64,000 bases of DNA from Streptococcus canis (GTDB taxonomy: Bacteria > Bacillota > Bacilli > Lactobacillales > Streptococcaceae): contig NZ_LR134293.1 in assembly GCF_900636575.1 (NCBI RefSeq), positions 1,861,501 through 1,925,500 on the forward strand, in the 5' to 3' direction. A model generated the notes under the pieces. That model was not told the DNA's origin, made no database searches, and worked only from the letters and a program-made list of their open reading frames with translations. Shown here in pieces: positions 20,293-32,772 of this stretch. The stretch's first letter is position 1, and every line of letters begins with the position of its first letter. The position numbers were made by a program, and so were the translations under genes.

Positions 20293-20321
20293 ATTTTATC
20301 AAAAAAAGTGCTTAGTGACAA
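20293..20321 (-). promoter_or_regulatory. pheS promoter
   Basis: TTGTCA (20316-20321), a 17-bp spacer and TAAAAT (20293-20298) on the minus strand, directly before the T-box leader. Confidence 0.7.
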
Positions 20322-20343
20322 TCCTAAATCAGTGACTTTTCAC

Positions 20344-21210
20344 TCAGGGATTAATGGCTATCTGTCCCGTCCGATAATCAACGGTCAATCCTGGTTGGAC
20401 ATTTGGAACAAACACGTTAAAAGTCAAGCTGCCATCAGCTGATTTGGCCTCCAAATGGCTACCGCTTGCTAGTAAATTATCACCATCATAAAGCAGGGTG
20501 ACACGGTAGCGGACGCGATGTCCCTTATCTAAAGCACGACGTACTAAGCCTTCATAGTAATTTTGCCCTGTTGCATAAGATTTATCCGCCTGATTGGCCC
20601 AGCTTAGTTGAGTAGCAATATTGTTGGGATTGCTAGTGGATGCATCAAAACCTTTCAGCCCGCCAATTAAAGCATAACCTAGCAAATGCCCTCTATCCAC
20701 CGCATGGTCATAACTTCCTTTTAAAGGATACAATTGGTGCCAACCTGCTGGCTTAAATGAACGGTAACCTTTATCAAGTTGCGAGCGGTCTCGATATTGC
20801 CGTGTTGACTTATCAAGTAAGGCATTGGCTCTGGTGGGAACCTTTTGCCCTTGCACCCATTTGGTTTCATTGTTGGCATAAGGCAGACTGGCCACCGCTG
20901 CATTCAAATCTGTTTTATTCTGGTTAATAATAAAGGCTCCAGCCCCATTCCACTGAATATCAGCACCTAGCTGCTCTTTGATTGAATGAGTTAATACAGA
21001 TGCTGCCAGAGCTTCTGTGGGAACATCAGCCTGCAAGTTATTATTTGTGAGTGATGACTCCTTCTTCTCCCCAACAAGGGTTTGATAAAATTGCTTGATA
21101 GGGTGATTACTGGCAATTAAATCGCTTTTAGCAAGGTAACTCGATCCCAAAACTAATAAAATCAATAGCAAGGAATTAAGGGCTCTTGTTCGTTTTTTCT
21201 TTGTTAACAT
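20344..21210 (-). CDS. endA: DNA/RNA non-specific endonuclease, EndA type
   Basis: 288 aa membrane-anchored or secreted nuclease of the beta-beta-alpha metal family. A basic N-terminus and one hydrophobic segment (LNSLLLILLVLGSSYLA) act as signal/anchor without an obvious lipobox. The catalytic motif DRGHLLGYA has His at residue 175, and the downstream NPNNIATQLSWANQ gives the metal-binding Asn. In S. pneumoniae the homologue EndA is the DNA-entry nuclease and sits in the same murA-epuA-endA order. In S. pyogenes its role may be in extracellular DNA degradation or uptake; that is inference. Confidence 0.88.
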   Translation of the reverse strand: MLTKKKRTRALNSLLLILLVLGSSYLAKSDLIASNHPIKQFYQTLVGEKKESSLTNNNLQADVPTEALAASVLTHSIKEQLGADIQWNGAGAFIINQNKTDLNAAVASLPYANNETKWVQGQKVPTRANALLDKSTRQYRDRSQLDKGYRSFKPAGWHQLYPLKGSYDHAVDRGHLLGYALIGGLKGFDASTSNPNNIATQLSWANQADKSYATGQNYYEGLVRRALDKGHRVRYRVTLLYDGDNLLASGSHLEAKSADGSLTFNVFVPNVQPGLTVDYRTGQIAINP

Positions 21211-21245
21211 ATATCCTCTCAGATGCTATAAAAAGTAGGCTAGGC

Positions 21246-21434
21246 CTACTTTCCAGTAAATTTATTCACTAATTCTGCCCATTTATCCATAGATAAAATG
21301 GACCAGGGATTGTGACCATCTCCCATAAAACTATAACCAATCATCAAGCCAATGGCTAAAAACAAGCAAGCCAATAGGGCAATCCCTATGATGAGTAATA
21401 ATTGTCTTAACACATATCTCCAACCATTTGTCAT
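21246..21434 (-). CDS. epuA: EpuA-like small membrane protein
   Basis: 62 aa with one strongly hydrophobic segment (LLLIIGIALLACLFLAIGLM) and a GDGHNPWSILS tail. This matches the EpuA family, often labelled 'DNA-directed RNA polymerase subunit beta' by homology to an RpoB-linked peptide; the true function is unknown. Its stop is 36 nt before endA and its start lies 3 nt after murA, so all three are likely one transcript. The conserved place between murA and endA is the main reason for the name. Confidence 0.85.
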   Translation of the reverse strand: MTNGWRYVLRQLLLIIGIALLACLFLAIGLMIGYSFMGDGHNPWSILSMDKWAELVNKFTGK

Positions 21435-21437
21435 AGG

Positions 21438-22712
21438 CTAATCCTCATCACTTACACGACGAATGGTAGCCCCTAATTTAGCCAACTTATTATGAAATTG
21501 ATAATAGCCACGGTCCAAGTGGGTCAAGTTATTAACCGTTGTTGTTCCTTGGGCAACCATTCCTGTCAAGATAAGGGCGGCACTGGCACGTAAATCTGTT
21601 GACATGACTGGCGCTCCTTGCAATTCTTTACCACCATGAATCATTGCTGTATCACGCAGAATTTCAGATTGTAAGCCCATGCGTCGCATTTCTTCCAGAT
21701 GTTGAAAACGATTTTCAAAGACAGTCTCAACCATGGTGAATTCCCCTTTGACAACTGCCATAAGAGCCGTAAATTGTGCTTGCATATCAGTAGGAAAACC
21801 AGGATGAGGCAAGGTTTTCACCGTTACAGGTTTGAGATTTGGTGTGTCCGCTTGGACACGAATACCATTTTTTTCTTCTGTGACAGAAACCCCCATCTCC
21901 ATTAACTTGGAAATCAAAGGACGGTTGTGTTCCCAAACAGCATCTCTAATCAAGACATTTCCTGAAGTCATCGCCGCTGCAACCATAAAAGTACCAGCCT
22001 CAATACGGTCTTGAACCACATCGTGTTCAACCCCATGTAAGCTTGTAACTCCAGTGATGGTCAACGTTTCTGTACCAGCTCCCCGAACCTTTGCTCCCAT
22101 TTTATTTAATAATTGGGCCAAATCCACAATCTCTGGCTCCCGCGCAGCATTTTCAATGACCGTCACTCCATCAGCCAAGGTTGCAGCCATCATCAAGTTT
22201 TGAGTGGCACCAACTGATGGAAAGTCCATGTAGATCATTGCCCCTTTTAGGCGATCAGCCTGAGCTGTAATATCACCACCCTTTTGAGTAATCCTTGCCC
22301 CCATGGCTTCTAATCCTTTTAAGTGCAAATCAATAGGTCTACTACCGATAGTGCAACCACCTGGCATAGATACCTTGGCATGGCCATTTCGCGCTAAAAT
22401 AGGTCCCAAAACAACAATAGAAGCACGCATCTGACTCACATACTCATAAGGAGCTTCATCTAAAATGCTGCCTGAAGCATCAACGGTAATTTCATTGGCT
22501 GCTTCATTAAATTCAACGCTAATACCTAAACCACGTACCACATTATTCATGGTGAAAACATCGGAAAGAATGGGAACATTTCTGAGAATTGTTTTTCCTT
22601 CTGAGGGCAAGATGGTCGCTGCTAGTAGGGGAAGAACAGCATTTTTAGCTCCCTCAATAACAACTTCTCCTTCTAACCGTGTCTGACCACCTTCAATGAT
22701 TATTTTATCCAC
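21438..22712 (-). CDS. murA: UDP-N-acetylglucosamine 1-carboxyvinyltransferase
   Basis: MurA, 424 aa. It transfers enolpyruvate from PEP to UDP-GlcNAc, the first committed step of peptidoglycan synthesis in the cytoplasm. Landmarks are GAKNAVLPLLAATIL (Lys23-Asn24 of the substrate pocket), the loop MPGGCTIGSRPID with the catalytic, fosfomycin-target Cys120, and PHPGFPTDMQAQ. Low-GC Gram-positives usually have two paralogues. This one, linked to epuA-endA, corresponds to the pneumococcal copy in the same setting. Only one copy lies in this window. Confidence 0.96.
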   Translation of the reverse strand: MDKIIIEGGQTRLEGEVVIEGAKNAVLPLLAATILPSEGKTILRNVPILSDVFTMNNVVRGLGISVEFNEAANEITVDASGSILDEAPYEYVSQMRASIVVLGPILARNGHAKVSMPGGCTIGSRPIDLHLKGLEAMGARITQKGGDITAQADRLKGAMIYMDFPSVGATQNLMMAATLADGVTVIENAAREPEIVDLAQLLNKMGAKVRGAGTETLTITGVTSLHGVEHDVVQDRIEAGTFMVAAAMTSGNVLIRDAVWEHNRPLISKLMEMGVSVTEEKNGIRVQADTPNLKPVTVKTLPHPGFPTDMQAQFTALMAVVKGEFTMVETVFENRFQHLEEMRRMGLQSEILRDTAMIHGGKELQGAPVMSTDLRASAALILTGMVAQGTTTVNNLTHLDRGYYQFHNKLAKLGATIRRVSDED

Positions 22713-22776
22713 AATCTTCTCCCTTATTTAACTCATAATCGTAGTAAAATTATACCATACTTCCTTTATTTCCGTA

Positions 22777-23013
22777 TTAGCGAAACTCAAAAAAGAGGGT
22801 CTGGCTAATTTGAATCAATTCCAGCATAAAATGACTCACCAAATACCCTAAGGCAATGGCCAATAAAAAGACAAAAAGTCGTAGCCGACCAAGGTTGTCT
22901 GGACAGTGATGACTCACCTTTGTCCAGTCAATCACGCTAATCAGTAGTTGATAACTAAGGCCAATAAAAAATAGATGGCATAAAAAGGCAATGATTTTTA
23001 TTAATAATTCCAT
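22777..23013 (-). CDS. DUF1146 small membrane protein (YwzB-like)
   Basis: 78 aa from ATG 23013 (MELLIKIIAFLCHLFFIGLS), with two hydrophobic segments separated by a short loop containing VIDWTK and a charged stretch NLGRLRLFVF. This is the DUF1146/YwzB pattern, a family of unknown function often found between the atp operon and murA in Firmicutes, as here. The open frame extends 21 nt further upstream, but the first codons (MVCYNRS) look like leader. It is probably expressed with murA or from atp read-through. Confidence 0.75.
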   Translation of the reverse strand: MELLIKIIAFLCHLFFIGLSYQLLISVIDWTKVSHHCPDNLGRLRLFVFLLAIALGYLVSHFMLELIQISQTLFFEFR

Positions 23014-23312
23014 AGACCTATTATAACATACCATCTTGATCCGTCCAACTCAGCAGGGAAGGAGGTCTCTAAACCATTAACAGTTCTCCTTCACTAACTT
23101 CTTTGAAGGTCACCTTTCTCAGAGCCACTAGCTTCTCCCTAACAACATGAATACAACAAAAAAGAGTTCCCCATATGACTTTTCCTGACAATGATGATTT
23201 GTCCAAAAAAGCAATAAGGTCAAACTCTCAAAAACTGGTGTTAGAAAGACTAGGAACAGTTAAAAATGATTTGGAAACCCTTCTTATTTTTCCTTACCTT
23301 TATTAACAGTTC
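23014..23312. other. Intergenic stretch between atpC and the DUF1146 gene
   Basis: About 300 bases. It holds a 7-bp inverted pair GAAGGAG/CTCCTTC (23058-23092 region) and a 43-codon plus-strand frame (23175-23306). That frame has no ribosome site or recognisable family, and I do not call it a gene. No strong terminator for the atp operon is visible. Confidence 0.5.
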
Positions 23313-23729
23313 TTATTTTCTACTAACGTTGATACGATTCAAGGCGCGGCGCAAGGCAACCTTAGCACGACGAACCTCATCAACATTGTGGGTTGTTTCA
23401 GCCTGTGCAATTTCACGTTCTGCTCTTAGTTTTGCTCGCTCTGCTCGGCTGACATCGATATCACGGTCACGTTCTGCAGAATCAGCGACAACGGTAACCA
23501 CATTATCTTTGATTTCAATAATACCACCATTGATAGCAATCCAGTCCACCTTTTCATCTTCACCACCTCGGCGAATTTTCATTTCATGGACTTGCAAAGG
23601 CGCAATCAAATTGATGTGATTAGGTAAAATCCCCATCTCCCCATCTGGTGTTGTTACAGAAATAAATTTAGCATGGTGATCATATTTGATTCCATCTGGC
23701 GTTACCACTTGAACCGTCATTTGTGTCAT
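23313..23729 (-). CDS. atpC: ATP synthase epsilon subunit
   Basis: Epsilon subunit, 138 aa, part of the F1 central stalk that couples rotation to catalysis and restrains ATP hydrolysis. It has the N-terminal beta-sandwich ([37 protein letters not shown]) and the C-terminal helix pair rich in E/R ([20 protein letters not shown]). It is the last gene of the atp operon, 12 nt after atpD. Confidence 0.96.
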   Translation of the reverse strand: MTQMTVQVVTPDGIKYDHHAKFISVTTPDGEMGILPNHINLIAPLQVHEMKIRRGGEDEKVDWIAINGGIIEIKDNVVTVVADSAERDRDIDVSRAERAKLRAEREIAQAETTHNVDEVRRAKVALRRALNRINVSRK

Positions 23730-23741
23730 GGCATCACCTCA

Positions 23742-25148
<1,407 letters not shown>

Positions 25149-25198
25149 TCATTTCTCCTTATATTCGATAGTTAGGGATTGGTCAGACTTGCTAACCT

Positions 25199-25235
25199 CT
25201 TTTCTGCTGAAAATAGTAGCCTTTCAGTAGAAAAG
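25199..25235 (-). other. Long stem-loop between atpG and atpD
   Basis: Arms of 14 bp (25199-25212 and 25222-25235) with one mismatch and a 9-nt loop, in the only wide gap of the atp operon. There is no T-run after it on the minus strand, so it is more likely a processing or stability element than a terminator. Confidence 0.6.
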
Positions 25236-25308
25236 TCCTATAAGTCATTTTATCTAGATTGATAAAACTGAAAGCTGACACTAACTAAGCGCTAAGTCAG
25301 CGTTATTG

Positions 25309-26184
25309 TTATTCTAGTGCGTTTGCTCCTGCAACAATTTCTGTAATTTCTTGTGTAATCGCTGCTTGACGAGCTCGGTTGTATTGGATGGTTAAATCGT
25401 TAATAACATGTTTAGCATTGTCTGTCGCTGTCTGCATGGCAGTCATCCCTGCTGCATGTTCAGCTGTTTTTGCATCAATAATAGCACCGTAAATTAAACT
25501 TTCAGTGAATTGAGGCAACAACTGATTTAAAATGTCACGACGATTTGGTTCCAATTCAAACCCAGTAACGCCTTCTTCTGCTGCTTCTTCAGCAACCAAG
25601 TCAGAAATTGGCAGCATTCGTTGAACACGCACCTGACTGGTTAAACTGTTGACATGGTGATTGTAACAAACATACAATTCATCAAAAATCTCATTGACAA
25701 ACATATCAACTGATTGTGAAATGATTTGTCGTACTTGCTCAAAATTAGGTTGGTCAGCAAGTCCACGAAGTTCAAATACAACATTCATGCCTCTTGCCTT
25801 GAAAAAGTCTGAACCAACACTACCAATAGAAATAATTTCGTAATCACCATCAGCGTGATATTCCATAATCATATCCATAATTGATTTTAAGATTTTGGAA
25901 TTGTAACCACCAACAAGACCTTTATCAGAGGTGATGACAATGTAGCCTGTTTTTTTAACAGGACGAGACACCAACATCGGATTATCAGAACCTGTTGTTA
26001 GCTCTGATTTCAAAAGGTCTGTGGTAATCTGACGAATTTTTGATGCGTAAATTTGAAAATCACGAGCTGCTTGCTCTGATTTAACAAGTTTTGCAGAAGA
26101 AACCATACGCATGGCACTAGTGATTTTACTTGTTTTCTCAGTTGAAATAATTTTGGCTTTAATTTCACTTAGAGAGCCTGCCAT
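25309..26184 (-). CDS. atpG: ATP synthase gamma subunit
   Basis: Gamma subunit, 291 aa, the rotating shaft of F1. Conserved N-terminal block [20 protein letters not shown] and C-terminal block [20 protein letters not shown], followed by [19 protein letters not shown], are both clear. It starts 18 nt after atpA. Confidence 0.97.
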   Translation of the reverse strand: MAGSLSEIKAKIISTEKTSKITSAMRMVSSAKLVKSEQAARDFQIYASKIRQITTDLLKSELTTGSDNPMLVSRPVKKTGYIVITSDKGLVGGYNSKILKSIMDMIMEYHADGDYEIISIGSVGSDFFKARGMNVVFELRGLADQPNFEQVRQIISQSVDMFVNEIFDELYVCYNHHVNSLTSQVRVQRMLPISDLVAEEAAEEGVTGFELEPNRRDILNQLLPQFTESLIYGAIIDAKTAEHAAGMTAMQTATDNAKHVINDLTIQYNRARQAAITQEITEIVAGANALE

Positions 26185-26202
26185 ACTAGTATCCTCCCTC
26201 TA

Positions 26203-27711
<1,509 letters not shown>

Positions 27712-27723
27712 TCACACCACTTT

Positions 27724-28260
27724 CTATTTTAAATTCATTTTAAATGCTTGCAATTGACGACGAATACTGGTATCAATTACTTTATTATTGACGCTGATAA
27801 TAAATCCTCCAATGAGCGAAGGATCTACTTTTTCAATTAAACGACCTGCTGTTACAGCAAATTTCTTTGCTACAACTGCACGGACGCGACTTTTTTGATC
27901 CTCAGTCAAAGGTAGTGATGAGGTAACGGTAACATCATATTGATTTGAAACTGTTGCGATGTCATTTAAAACAGCCTGAAGCATTTGATACAAATAAGCT
28001 TCACGTTCATTTTGTAAAATGAGGTCTAAGAAATTATTCATATAAACAGAATTATTTCCTTTTAATAAGGTTACCAATTGCATTTTTTCAGCATGCGTTA
28101 CAGCTAGACTTGATAGACTTTGATCAAGATTAGTTGTCTCAAAAGTCTCTAAAATGGCAAGCACATCAGCTTGTAAGGTGTCAAGACAATCATGTTCGCT
28201 TGCCACCTCAACAAGGCTTTTTGCATATTGCTCGATAAGAGCCTGTTCTTTTTTGGTCAT
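27724..28260 (-). CDS. atpH: ATP synthase delta subunit
   Basis: Delta subunit (OSCP homologue), 178 aa, joins the F1 head to the peripheral b-stalk. It is all-helical at the N-terminus ([20 protein letters not shown]) and has the C-terminal signature [20 protein letters not shown]. Its ATG overlaps the end of atpF by a single base (28260), so translation is coupled. Confidence 0.95.
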   Translation of the reverse strand: MTKKEQALIEQYAKSLVEVASEHDCLDTLQADVLAILETFETTNLDQSLSSLAVTHAEKMQLVTLLKGNNSVYMNNFLDLILQNEREAYLYQMLQAVLNDIATVSNQYDVTVTSSLPLTEDQKSRVRAVVAKKFAVTAGRLIEKVDPSLIGGFIISVNNKVIDTSIRRQLQAFKMNLK

Positions 28261-28754
28261 TAAGCTTCTCCTAAGTCATCAAGATAACTATCAATAAGCT
28301 GACTTTGTGCCGCCTTATCAAGATTAGCTCCCATAATTTTTTCCGCTAAAAGAACGGTTAAATCAGACATTTCTGTTTTAACTGCTGAAATAGCATCTGA
28401 TTTACTTTGTTCAATATCTGTCAACGCTTTTGCTTTCAAGCGTTTTGCTTCATCAGTAGCCTCTGCCACTAATTTGTCACCTTGTAATTGACCAATTTCT
28501 TTGGCATCACTGATGATTTTACTTGCTTCTGAACGGCTAGCGTCTAAGTTGGCTTGACTTTTTGCCTCTAACTCTTGAGCGCTTAACCGAGCTTGCTCAG
28601 CCTGATCAATATCGCGTGATATTTGCTGTGAGCGTGTCTGTAAAATCGATTCAATTGCACCCCAAGCGAATTTTTTGATCAAGAGTAACAAGACGATTAC
28701 AGAACCTGTTACTAGAATAAAATTCCCAACGAGTTCACCAAATGTGATTGACAT
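28260..28754 (-). CDS. atpF: ATP synthase b subunit
   Basis: Subunit b, 164 aa, the membrane-anchored peripheral stalk. One N-terminal membrane segment ([20 protein letters not shown]) is followed by a long amphipathic coiled coil rich in A/E/K/Q ([20 protein letters not shown] onward). It lies 17 nt after atpB. Confidence 0.95.
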   Translation of the reverse strand: MSITFGELVGNFILVTGSVIVLLLLIKKFAWGAIESILQTRSQQISRDIDQAEQARLSAQELEAKSQANLDASRSEASKIISDAKEIGQLQGDKLVAEATDEAKRLKAKALTDIEQSKSDAISAVKTEMSDLTVLLAEKIMGANLDKAAQSQLIDSYLDDLGEA

Positions 28755-28771
28755 TCGTTTGTTCTCCTTCC

Positions 28772-29488
28772 TTATTCTTCTGATTCATTAACTTTCTTTC
28801 CTAGATAGGTCGCTGTCAGTTTTGTAAAAACGAAAGCCTGTATGCAGGAAATAAAGATTGAAAAGGCTGTCCATGCCATATTGACTAGGAAAGCAATCGG
28901 CCACCAATAGATACGATAATTTGCCAGTTGAACAATCAAACCTGTAACAACTTCCCCGGCAAAGATATTACCGAATAACCTAATGGCAAGTGATAAGAAA
29001 TTTGTGAACTCTTCTAATAAATTCATCGGAGTCATTGGCCACGGTGTAGCCAAACGTTTCAAATGGGCAAACAAGCCACGACGTCTAATCCCTTCAATAT
29101 GCACCATTAGGGTAATAAAGAGAGATAAGGCGAGGTCAAAAGCCAAATTGGCTGTTGGCGAGGTCCATAGGTTATAGCCATTAACTGTCTCTAACTTAGT
29201 GAATAGCCCTAAATTATTAGCGACAGCCACAAAGAGAAAAATAGTAAAGAGTAATAGCGAATAAGATTTTTGTAAGTTATGATCTAAGTGCTCTTCTCCG
29301 ATACCATCTACGAAACTGATTAAATACTCTAAGGCAGTTTGTTTCCCTTCTGGTTTCAATTTCATTTGGCGACTTGCCCAAAAAACAAAGGCAAAGACAA
29401 TCGCAATTGTGACAATACAAACAGCAAGTAGGGTCAAATTAAAGGTTACTGGACCAAGCTTTAGCATAGGTATTTTAGCTTCTTCCAT
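28772..29488 (-). CDS. atpB: ATP synthase a subunit
   Basis: Subunit a, 238 aa, an integral membrane protein that forms the proton half-channels. Several membrane segments are visible. The conserved block [20 protein letters not shown] contains the essential Arg that faces the c-ring, and the C-terminal [20 protein letters not shown] is also diagnostic. Confidence 0.96.
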   Translation of the reverse strand: MEEAKIPMLKLGPVTFNLTLLAVCIVTIAIVFAFVFWASRQMKLKPEGKQTALEYLISFVDGIGEEHLDHNLQKSYSLLLFTIFLFVAVANNLGLFTKLETVNGYNLWTSPTANLAFDLALSLFITLMVHIEGIRRRGLFAHLKRLATPWPMTPMNLLEEFTNFLSLAIRLFGNIFAGEVVTGLIVQLANYRIYWWPIAFLVNMAWTAFSIFISCIQAFVFTKLTATYLGKKVNESEE

Positions 29489-29522
29489 CTAACACCCTCC
29501 TTTTCTATTATAAAATAGGCTG

Positions 29523-29720
29523 TTATTTAAGAATGAAGGCCATAACAAGGGTAACGAAGAAAGTACCTTCGATAAAGGCAACACCCAAGATCATTAACGA
29601 ACGTAATTGACCAATGATTTCTGGTTGGCGAGAAGCTGCTTTGAAAAGGTTTGCCATCAAGAAACCTTCAGCAAGAGAAACACCAAAACAGGCCAAAGCC
29701 AATGCGAAAATAGGATTCAT
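29523..29720 (-). CDS. atpE: ATP synthase c subunit
   Basis: Subunit c, 65 aa, two membrane helices linked by the polar loop RQPEI; it forms the rotor ring. The proton-carrying acidic residue is Glu51 (VAFIEGTFF). It is the first gene of the operon; no atpI-like gene lies upstream in this window, in keeping with streptococcal atp operons. The short, shorter-than-usual N-terminal helix is typical of streptococcal c subunits. Confidence 0.96.
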   Translation of the reverse strand: MNPIFALALACFGVSLAEGFLMANLFKAASRQPEIIGQLRSLMILGVAFIEGTFFVTLVMAFILK

Positions 29721-29888
29721 AGTAGAATACTCCTTAAAAATTTTTTTACTTTGCTATTCTATTCCTTAAAATTAAGAATGTCAACAGATTTCTTCAGTCT
29801 GGGTACGCTTTCTTAGACTAATACTAACCTTTTGCAAAATCTGCTAAAAAGGTTGAGATTTTCTTTTAAAAAATAGAGTCACACTTTC

Positions 29889-29917
29889 ATTATAACAAAA
29901 AGACAGACAGATTCCAA
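29889..29917 (-). promoter_or_regulatory. atp operon promoter
   Basis: TTGGAA (29912-29917), a 17-bp spacer and extended -10 TGTTATAAT (29889-29894) on the minus strand. It predicts a leader of about 160 nt before atpE. That leader holds a weak AACCTTTT/AAAAAGGTT hairpin (29826-29855 region). Confidence 0.7.
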
Positions 29918-29936
29918 AAGCTCCAAATCAGCAGAA

Positions 29937-29955
29937 AAACGGCTTACGCCCTTTC
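29937..29955 (+). repeat. 19-bp direct repeat flanking repeat copy C (left)
   Basis: AAACGGCTTACGCCCTTTC, identical over 19 bp to 30128-30146. Confidence 0.9.
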
Positions 29956-30128
29956 AGAACGTAGATAAACTCTCTTTTTATACGGTGTCATTAAAAATGA
30001 TTTAATAATCATGGTGTCAACCAACTCTTGAAACGCTTATGTTATCATGCTTCAGGAGTTTTTCTTTTTTAGAAGAGTAAAAAAGATTGAAGAAAAATTG
30101 TCCTAAATGGACGTTTTCCTCAATCTGA
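29951..30128 (+). repeat. Dispersed intergenic repeat, copy C
   Basis: About 178 bp, in the same orientation as copy B and opposite to copy A. It keeps AAATGATTTAATAATCAT, the ACTCTTGAAACGC/GCTTCAGGAGT hairpin and the AGATTGAAGAAAA/TTTTCCTCAATCT hairpin. Read leftward the second hairpin ends in a T-run, so it can serve as the glgA terminator just before the atp promoter. The gap 29721-30202 is filled by the atp leader, promoter and this copy. Confidence 0.85.
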
Positions 30129-30146
30129 AACGGCTTACGCCCTTTC
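30128..30146 (+). repeat. 19-bp direct repeat flanking repeat copy C (right)
   Basis: AAACGGCTTACGCCCTTTC, the exact partner of 29937-29955. Confidence 0.9.
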
Positions 30147-30202
30147 TCTGGTCTTATTATATTTTGATAACAGATTATTGTTTTTCAGCAGTGCAATAGA
30201 AC

Positions 30203-31642
30203 TTACCTAACTGAACCCAAACTTTGATACAGGTCTAAGTAAGCCAGACTAGCAGTATCCCATGAAAAATCACTTGTCATGGCATTTTGCTGAAGCGCCT
30301 TCCAGTCCTCGGGATAATGACGATAACAATCCAAGGCGAACAAGAGGGTATTGATCATCCAAAAGCCTGAAAAATGATTAAAGCCAAATCCTGTTCCTGT
30401 TTTGTCAAATGGATTATAAGGAATAACCGTATCTTTTAATCCCCCAATTTCATGAACAACTGGAATAGTTCCGTAACGCATGGCCATCATTTGTGACAAA
30501 CCACAGGGTTCAAAGGCACTTGGCATTAAGAAAAGGTCACAGGCAGCATAGATCTGCTGAGCTAAGCCTAGGTCAAAGGTAATATTAGCCGATAGTTTTT
30601 CAGGGTAAACGTGTCCAAACCAGCTAAAAGCATCTTCATAATCTTTGTAGCCTGTCCCTAAGACAACCAGCTGAATATCTTGCTGAAGCAGGTTGTCCAA
30701 CTCCTGTACTACCAAGTCGAAGCCTTTTTGGTCGGTCAATCGCGAAACGATACCGATTAAAGGAACATTTTCTTGCACAGGAAGTCCCAATTTTTCTTGT
30801 AAGGCTCTTTTATTGACTGATTTTCCTGATAAATCAGTTGCCGAAAAGTGAGCTACTAAGTGAGGATCTGTTTCAGGATTGAACAACTCTGTGTCAATCC
30901 CATTCACAATACCTGATAGCTTGCCCGATTCCATTCGCATTAAATGGTCCAAGCCTTTTCCAAAATCTGGGGTTTGGATTTCACCAGCATACGAAGGAGA
31001 TACAGTTGTCACACGATCAGCGTAGAGCACCCCTGCCTTCATCCAATTGAGACAACTATCCCAGCGCAGCGTACCATCATCATAACGTTCTGAACCAACA
31101 CCAAATAAATCACCCAACATTCCTGGGTCAAATTGGCCTTGAAATTCAATATTATGAATGGTAAAGACGGTCTTAATAGCTCGGTATGCTTCAATCCAAT
31201 GATATTTCTCTTTTAATAAGAAAGGAATCATAGCTGTATGATAGTCATGCACATGTAATACATCTGGGATAACACCAAGTTTTTCTAGGGCTTCAATGGC
31301 TGCTAGCTGGAAATAAGCAAAGCGTTCGCCGTCATCCCAATCACCATAAACCTTTCCTCTAAAGAAATAATACCGATTATCTATAAAATAGAAGGTCACT
31401 TGGTCTCTCACTACTTTTTTAAGACCGACATATTGACGGCGCCATCCTACTTGTGTGTAAAAATAGAGAATATCTTCTACCTGATTACCGAATTTTTGGT
31501 CAACAACATCGTAGTATGGCAAGATGACTGAAACATCATGACCATTCTTAACAAGCGATTTCGGTAGGGCGCCAATCACATCTCCTAGGCCGCCCGTTTT
31601 GGCAAAAGGAGCTCCTTCTGCCGCCACAAACATTATTTTCAT
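30203..31642 (-). CDS. glgA: Glycogen synthase
   Basis: GlgA, 479 aa, GT5 family. It extends alpha-1,4-glucan chains from ADP-glucose. The N-terminal [20 protein letters not shown] holds the KTGGL nucleotide-binding motif. The C-terminal half shows [14 protein letters not shown] and the catalytic-site block [20 protein letters not shown]. The start overlaps the glgD stop by 4 nt, and it is the last gene of glgB-glgC-glgD-glgA. No glgP follows in this window. Confidence 0.96.
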   Translation of the reverse strand: MKIMFVAAEGAPFAKTGGLGDVIGALPKSLVKNGHDVSVILPYYDVVDQKFGNQVEDILYFYTQVGWRRQYVGLKKVVRDQVTFYFIDNRYYFFRGKVYGDWDDGERFAYFQLAAIEALEKLGVIPDVLHVHDYHTAMIPFLLKEKYHWIEAYRAIKTVFTIHNIEFQGQFDPGMLGDLFGVGSERYDDGTLRWDSCLNWMKAGVLYADRVTTVSPSYAGEIQTPDFGKGLDHLMRMESGKLSGIVNGIDTELFNPETDPHLVAHFSATDLSGKSVNKRALQEKLGLPVQENVPLIGIVSRLTDQKGFDLVVQELDNLLQQDIQLVVLGTGYKDYEDAFSWFGHVYPEKLSANITFDLGLAQQIYAACDLFLMPSAFEPCGLSQMMAMRYGTIPVVHEIGGLKDTVIPYNPFDKTGTGFGFNHFSGFWMINTLLFALDCYRHYPEDWKALQQNAMTSDFSWDTASLAYLDLYQSLGSVR

Positions 31643-32772
31643 CTAATCATATCCTCAACAACTTTAGTTCCTTTAGCCACAACCATTGGTTCTTCTGATG
31701 TTCCTTTAATGGTAATGCCCGGGGCAACCTCAACTGACTTATCAATAATCGCATTTTCAATCTTAGCTCCTTCTCCAATAATAGCTTTGGGTGATAAAAT
31801 ACTATTTTTGACCTGTGCTCCAATCTCGATACGGCAATTACGTGACACAATGGAATGCTCCACATAACCTTTAATAATACTGCCTGAGGCAAACTGAGAA
31901 TTTTTCACCTCTGAAGTTTGATCAAAATAAGTGGATTCTTCATTTTTAACACGGGTATACACCTTTTGGTTGGCGTAAAGAAGGGAATAGAATTTTTGCG
32001 GGTCAAGCATATCCATATTGGCATCAAAATAGGATTTGACTGAATGGATATTAGCCAAGTAGCCAGTATATTCAAAGCCCAAGGCTCCTTCAGAAACTGT
32101 TAAATCTCGAAGTAAGAAACGTAATTTTTGTGGTTTTTCTTTTTGAGCCTCTTTCTCCATTTGTTCAATCAACCAAGGTGTATCAATAATATAGATACCT
32201 GCTGACATTTTTTCAAAGTCCTGATTGCTTGAAACCTGACGTCTTTGAATCACCGTATCTGTTTCGTCAATATCTAAAATATCATTAGCAGATGAAATAG
32301 ACTGAGATGGCATTTTTTTATAAACCACTGTCAGATGACGCTTATTAGCATTATGCAGGTGAATGACCTGATCCAATTCAATATTGCATAGAATATCACA
32401 ACTCATATAGATGGTCTGATCTGAGCCAGACCGTTTTAAATAAGTTAGGATTTGCTCATAATAATCCTTGTCGGCTTCTTTAGAATCTTCCTTAGTGTTA
32501 TAAAAACCTAAGAAATAGTGACTCAATAAGGAATTAAGACCCCATTCCCGACCAGAACGAATATGGTCAAAGACAGAACGGATATTCTGACCACGGAAAA
32601 TCCCGTAAATACTTCTAACTCCTGCATTAGCTAGATTAGATAGCTGAAAATCAATGAGGCGGTATTTCCCATCAAATGGTAAATTAGCTAAGGGGCGAGA
32701 GTCTGTTAAACCTTTCATTTCCGCAAAGCCAATCGAACTCCCTAAAATAGCTGTGTATTTATCAATCTTCAT
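31639..32772 (-). CDS. glgD: Glucose-1-phosphate adenylyltransferase, regulatory subunit
   Basis: GlgD, 377 aa, a GlgC homologue. The N-terminus reads [20 protein letters not shown] instead of the catalytic LAGGQGTRL loop seen in GlgC, so the nucleotide-binding glycine loop is lost. Known Firmicute GlgD proteins are non-catalytic or weak partners that stimulate GlgC in a heterotetramer. The C-terminal left-handed beta-helix repeats ([20 protein letters not shown]) are kept. It overlaps glgC by 11 nt. Confidence 0.95.
   Translation of the reverse strand: MKIDKYTAILGSSIGFAEMKGLTDSRPLANLPFDGKYRLIDFQLSNLANAGVRSIYGIFRGQNIRSVFDHIRSGREWGLNSLLSHYFLGFYNTKEDSKEADKDYYEQILTYLKRSGSDQTIYMSCDILCNIELDQVIHLHNANKRHLTVVYKKMPSQSISSANDILDIDETDTVIQRRQVSSNQDFEKMSAGIYIIDTPWLIEQMEKEAQKEKPQKLRFLLRDLTVSEGALGFEYTGYLANIHSVKSYFDANMDMLDPQKFYSLLYANQKVYTRVKNEESTYFDQTSEVKNSQFASGSIIKGYVEHSIVSRNCRIEIGAQVKNSILSPKAIIGEGAKIENAIIDKSVEVAPGITIKGTSEEPMVVAKGTKVVEDMIR

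Noticed and set aside
23175..23306. 43-codon plus-strand frame between atpC and the DUF1146 gene
   Set aside because: No ribosome site, no recognisable family, and it is antisense to the atp operon direction.
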